Assembly: GCA_003427395.1 (NCBI GenBank)
Contig: BFEA01000621.1
Location: forward strand, 399,737 to 428,495
Reading direction: 5' to 3'
DNA length: 28,759 nucleotides
DNA from: Chara braunii
Taxonomy: Eukaryota > Streptophyta > Charophyceae > Charales > Characeae
The position numbers and the translations under genes were made by a program. Position 1 is the first letter of the stretch. Every line of letters starts with the position of its first letter. The notes beneath the pieces are model-generated. The model searched no databases. It had not been told where the DNA came from and saw only the letters and a program-made list of their open reading frames with translations. Positions 28,001 to 28,759 of this stretch are shown here, one piece after another.

Positions 28001-28039
28001 ACCCTAAACCCTAGAAAACCCTAAGAAAACCCTAATCGG
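28001..28039 (-). repeat. Telomere-like CCCTAAA cluster
   Basis: Four CCCTA words in 39 bp (ACCCTAAACCCTAG, then AACCCTAAG, then AACCCTAAT) form an imperfect plant-type telomeric or telo-box cluster, 133-171 bp upstream of the gag ATG when read on the minus strand. Confidence 0.85.
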
Positions 28040-28227
28040 AGTTTAGGTGGTTAGGGGAGGGTAGCGGCGACCTAATCATGAAAAAAAATAATATGGAGGG
28101 GAGGGGGAGAGAAAATAGAATAAACAGTGGATTTTCGAGATAAAGATAAAATAAAAGAAAAATAAAATTAAATAACGAAACAAAATGTAAAGAGCGAGGA
28201 AAAAGAACTTATTTATTTTTTTGAAAA

Positions 28228-28612
28228 TTTCGGCAACATTTTCTTACCCCAACGGGGTCAAAATGTGCAAAGAAAAAGGAGAGACTAGGAGAAACACAAT
28301 AATTTCTACAATGCCGCAAATTAAAATTTTCAGAAAAATAAGCAAATAAATAAATAGATAGATAAATAAATAAGGAGGCGGAGGAGAGTGAAGAGAAACT
28401 AACTAAGTTTTGGATTCTCAAAAATTTCGGCAGCCTTTCGTTACCCCTATGGGGCCGAAGTGTGCCGTGAAGAAGAAAAAGAAAAATAAGAAGATTTTGC
28501 CAGCACTTCACTACCCTCAAGGGGTCAAAATGTGCTAAAAAAGACTAGGTATTAAGAAAACAGAAAATTTTGGCAGCACTTCATTACCCCCACGGGGTCA
28601 AAATGTATGCCG
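28228..28612 (-). repeat. Four copies of a ~42-bp hairpin-containing repeat
   Basis: Copies lie at about 28228-28268, 28425-28466, 28494-28535 and 28567-28611. The consensus on the plus strand is TTTYGGCAGCACTTCRTTAC, then CCCYANGGGG, then TCAAAATGTGC. The centre, ACCCC facing GGGGT, can fold. The flanks GGCAGCA and TGTGCC add partial pairing. The copies are 70, 73 and ~197 bp apart, so the unit spread locally inside the gypsy leader. Confidence 0.85.
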
Positions 28613-28759
28613 AAAGCAAGAATGGCTAAGTCCTAATCAGATTTTAGGATGCCGCAGAAAAATTCAAATTTTCAAAATAAATAAAGGAAAATAAAATAAA
28701 CCAGAAAGATGAGAAAAGAAGTAGGGAATAAAATAATTCGAATTTTTGGGCAAAAAAAT

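Larger units (their letters stand above)
20142..28759 (-). mobile_element. Ty3/gypsy chromovirus retrotransposon, degenerate
   Basis: Reading right to left on the minus strand: A/T-rich leader, gag with CCHC knuckle, DSG protease, reverse transcriptase, RNase H, integrase (HHCC, DDE, GPY/F-like) and a C-terminal chromodomain. That order and the chromodomain define the chromovirus branch of Ty3/gypsy. At least four frameshifts, a TAA and a TGA make this copy inactive. Left edge near 20142 is a guess; the right edge is beyond the window or unrecognised. It interrupts or abuts LINE-2, whose ORF2 is missing. Confidence 0.9.
27869..28759 (-). promoter_or_regulatory. Gypsy leader or LTR region upstream of gag
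   Basis: The ~130 bp next to the gag ATG are GC-rich; further upstream the DNA becomes very A/T-rich and contains telomere-like repeats and four hairpin-bearing repeats (separate entries). On the minus strand this is the expected place of the primer-binding site and 5' LTR. I found no match to the usual initiator-Met tRNA site and no LTR edge, so the LTR may start beyond the window. Confidence 0.45.

Noticed and set aside
20142-28759. A matching LTR pair for the gypsy element
   Set aside because: No shared stretch was seen between 20142-21295 and 27869-28759; at least one LTR is outside the window or too diverged to recognise by eye.
1-28759. CRISPR arrays, rRNA, tRNA or spliceosomal RNA genes
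   Set aside because: No regularly spaced identical repeats with unique spacers and no conserved tRNA, rRNA or snRNA motifs were found on either strand by eye.

Overview
The window looks like transposon-dense, non-genic nuclear DNA of a plant-lineage eukaryote. The evidence is a chromodomain-bearing Ty3/gypsy retrotransposon, two different L1-type LINEs, an hAT-like DNA element with 8-bp target duplications, plant-type CCCTAAA repeats, many A/T tails and pyrimidine-rich leaders, and no bacterial-style gene spacing. A charophyte alga such as Chara is my impression, but the sequence does not prove it. Nine isolated N calls (six of them clustered at 10192-10479) suggest an assembly collapsed over repeats. 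Every long coding region is broken by stops or frameshifts, so this is a graveyard of mobile elements with at most one or two weakly supported host exons.

Layout. 1-2340: non-coding, with a charged ORF fragment (99-338), a ~30-bp GTGGCG repeat array (560-798), a folded palindrome (1306-1342) and two adjacent GC-rich perfect palindromes (1441-1495). 2344-2382: a 39-T tract, probably the tail of a minus-strand retroposon. 2630-4110: two sets of C-rich tandem repeats that look like a LINE leader. 4573-11506: LINE-1, plus strand, with ORF1 (three stops), ORF2 (apurinic endonuclease, reverse transcriptase, an unusual extra segment, zinc-binding C-terminus; at least five frameshifts and six stops) and a 20-A tail. 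11507-16080: mostly non-coding, with tandem duplications, a nearly C-free G-rich tract (14191-14365), a second copy of the folded palindrome (14665-14701) and two candidate host exons (12814-12876, 13670-13737).

16081-20141: a nested stack. A second LINE ORF1 (18983-19981, one stop) has a pyrimidine-rich leader. That leader is split by a 1716-bp non-autonomous hAT-like element (17118-18833, TSD CTTAGTAC). The hAT-like element was itself hit by two retroposons, each with a poly(A) tail and its own target duplication. 20142-28759: a minus-strand Ty3/gypsy chromovirus, reading gag, protease, reverse transcriptase, RNase H, integrase and chromodomain from right to left. Its RNase H carries a long Pro-rich insertion. 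Its leader has telomere-like repeats and four copies of a hairpin-containing repeat. I could not identify a matching LTR pair.

The genes do not form a cellular pathway. They are the replication machinery of separate retroelements, and the main story is the order of insertions. The best candidates for something undescribed are the extra segment in LINE-1 ORF2, the structured repeats in the gypsy leader, the recurring palindrome, and the hAT-like element with its internal inverted-repeat module.
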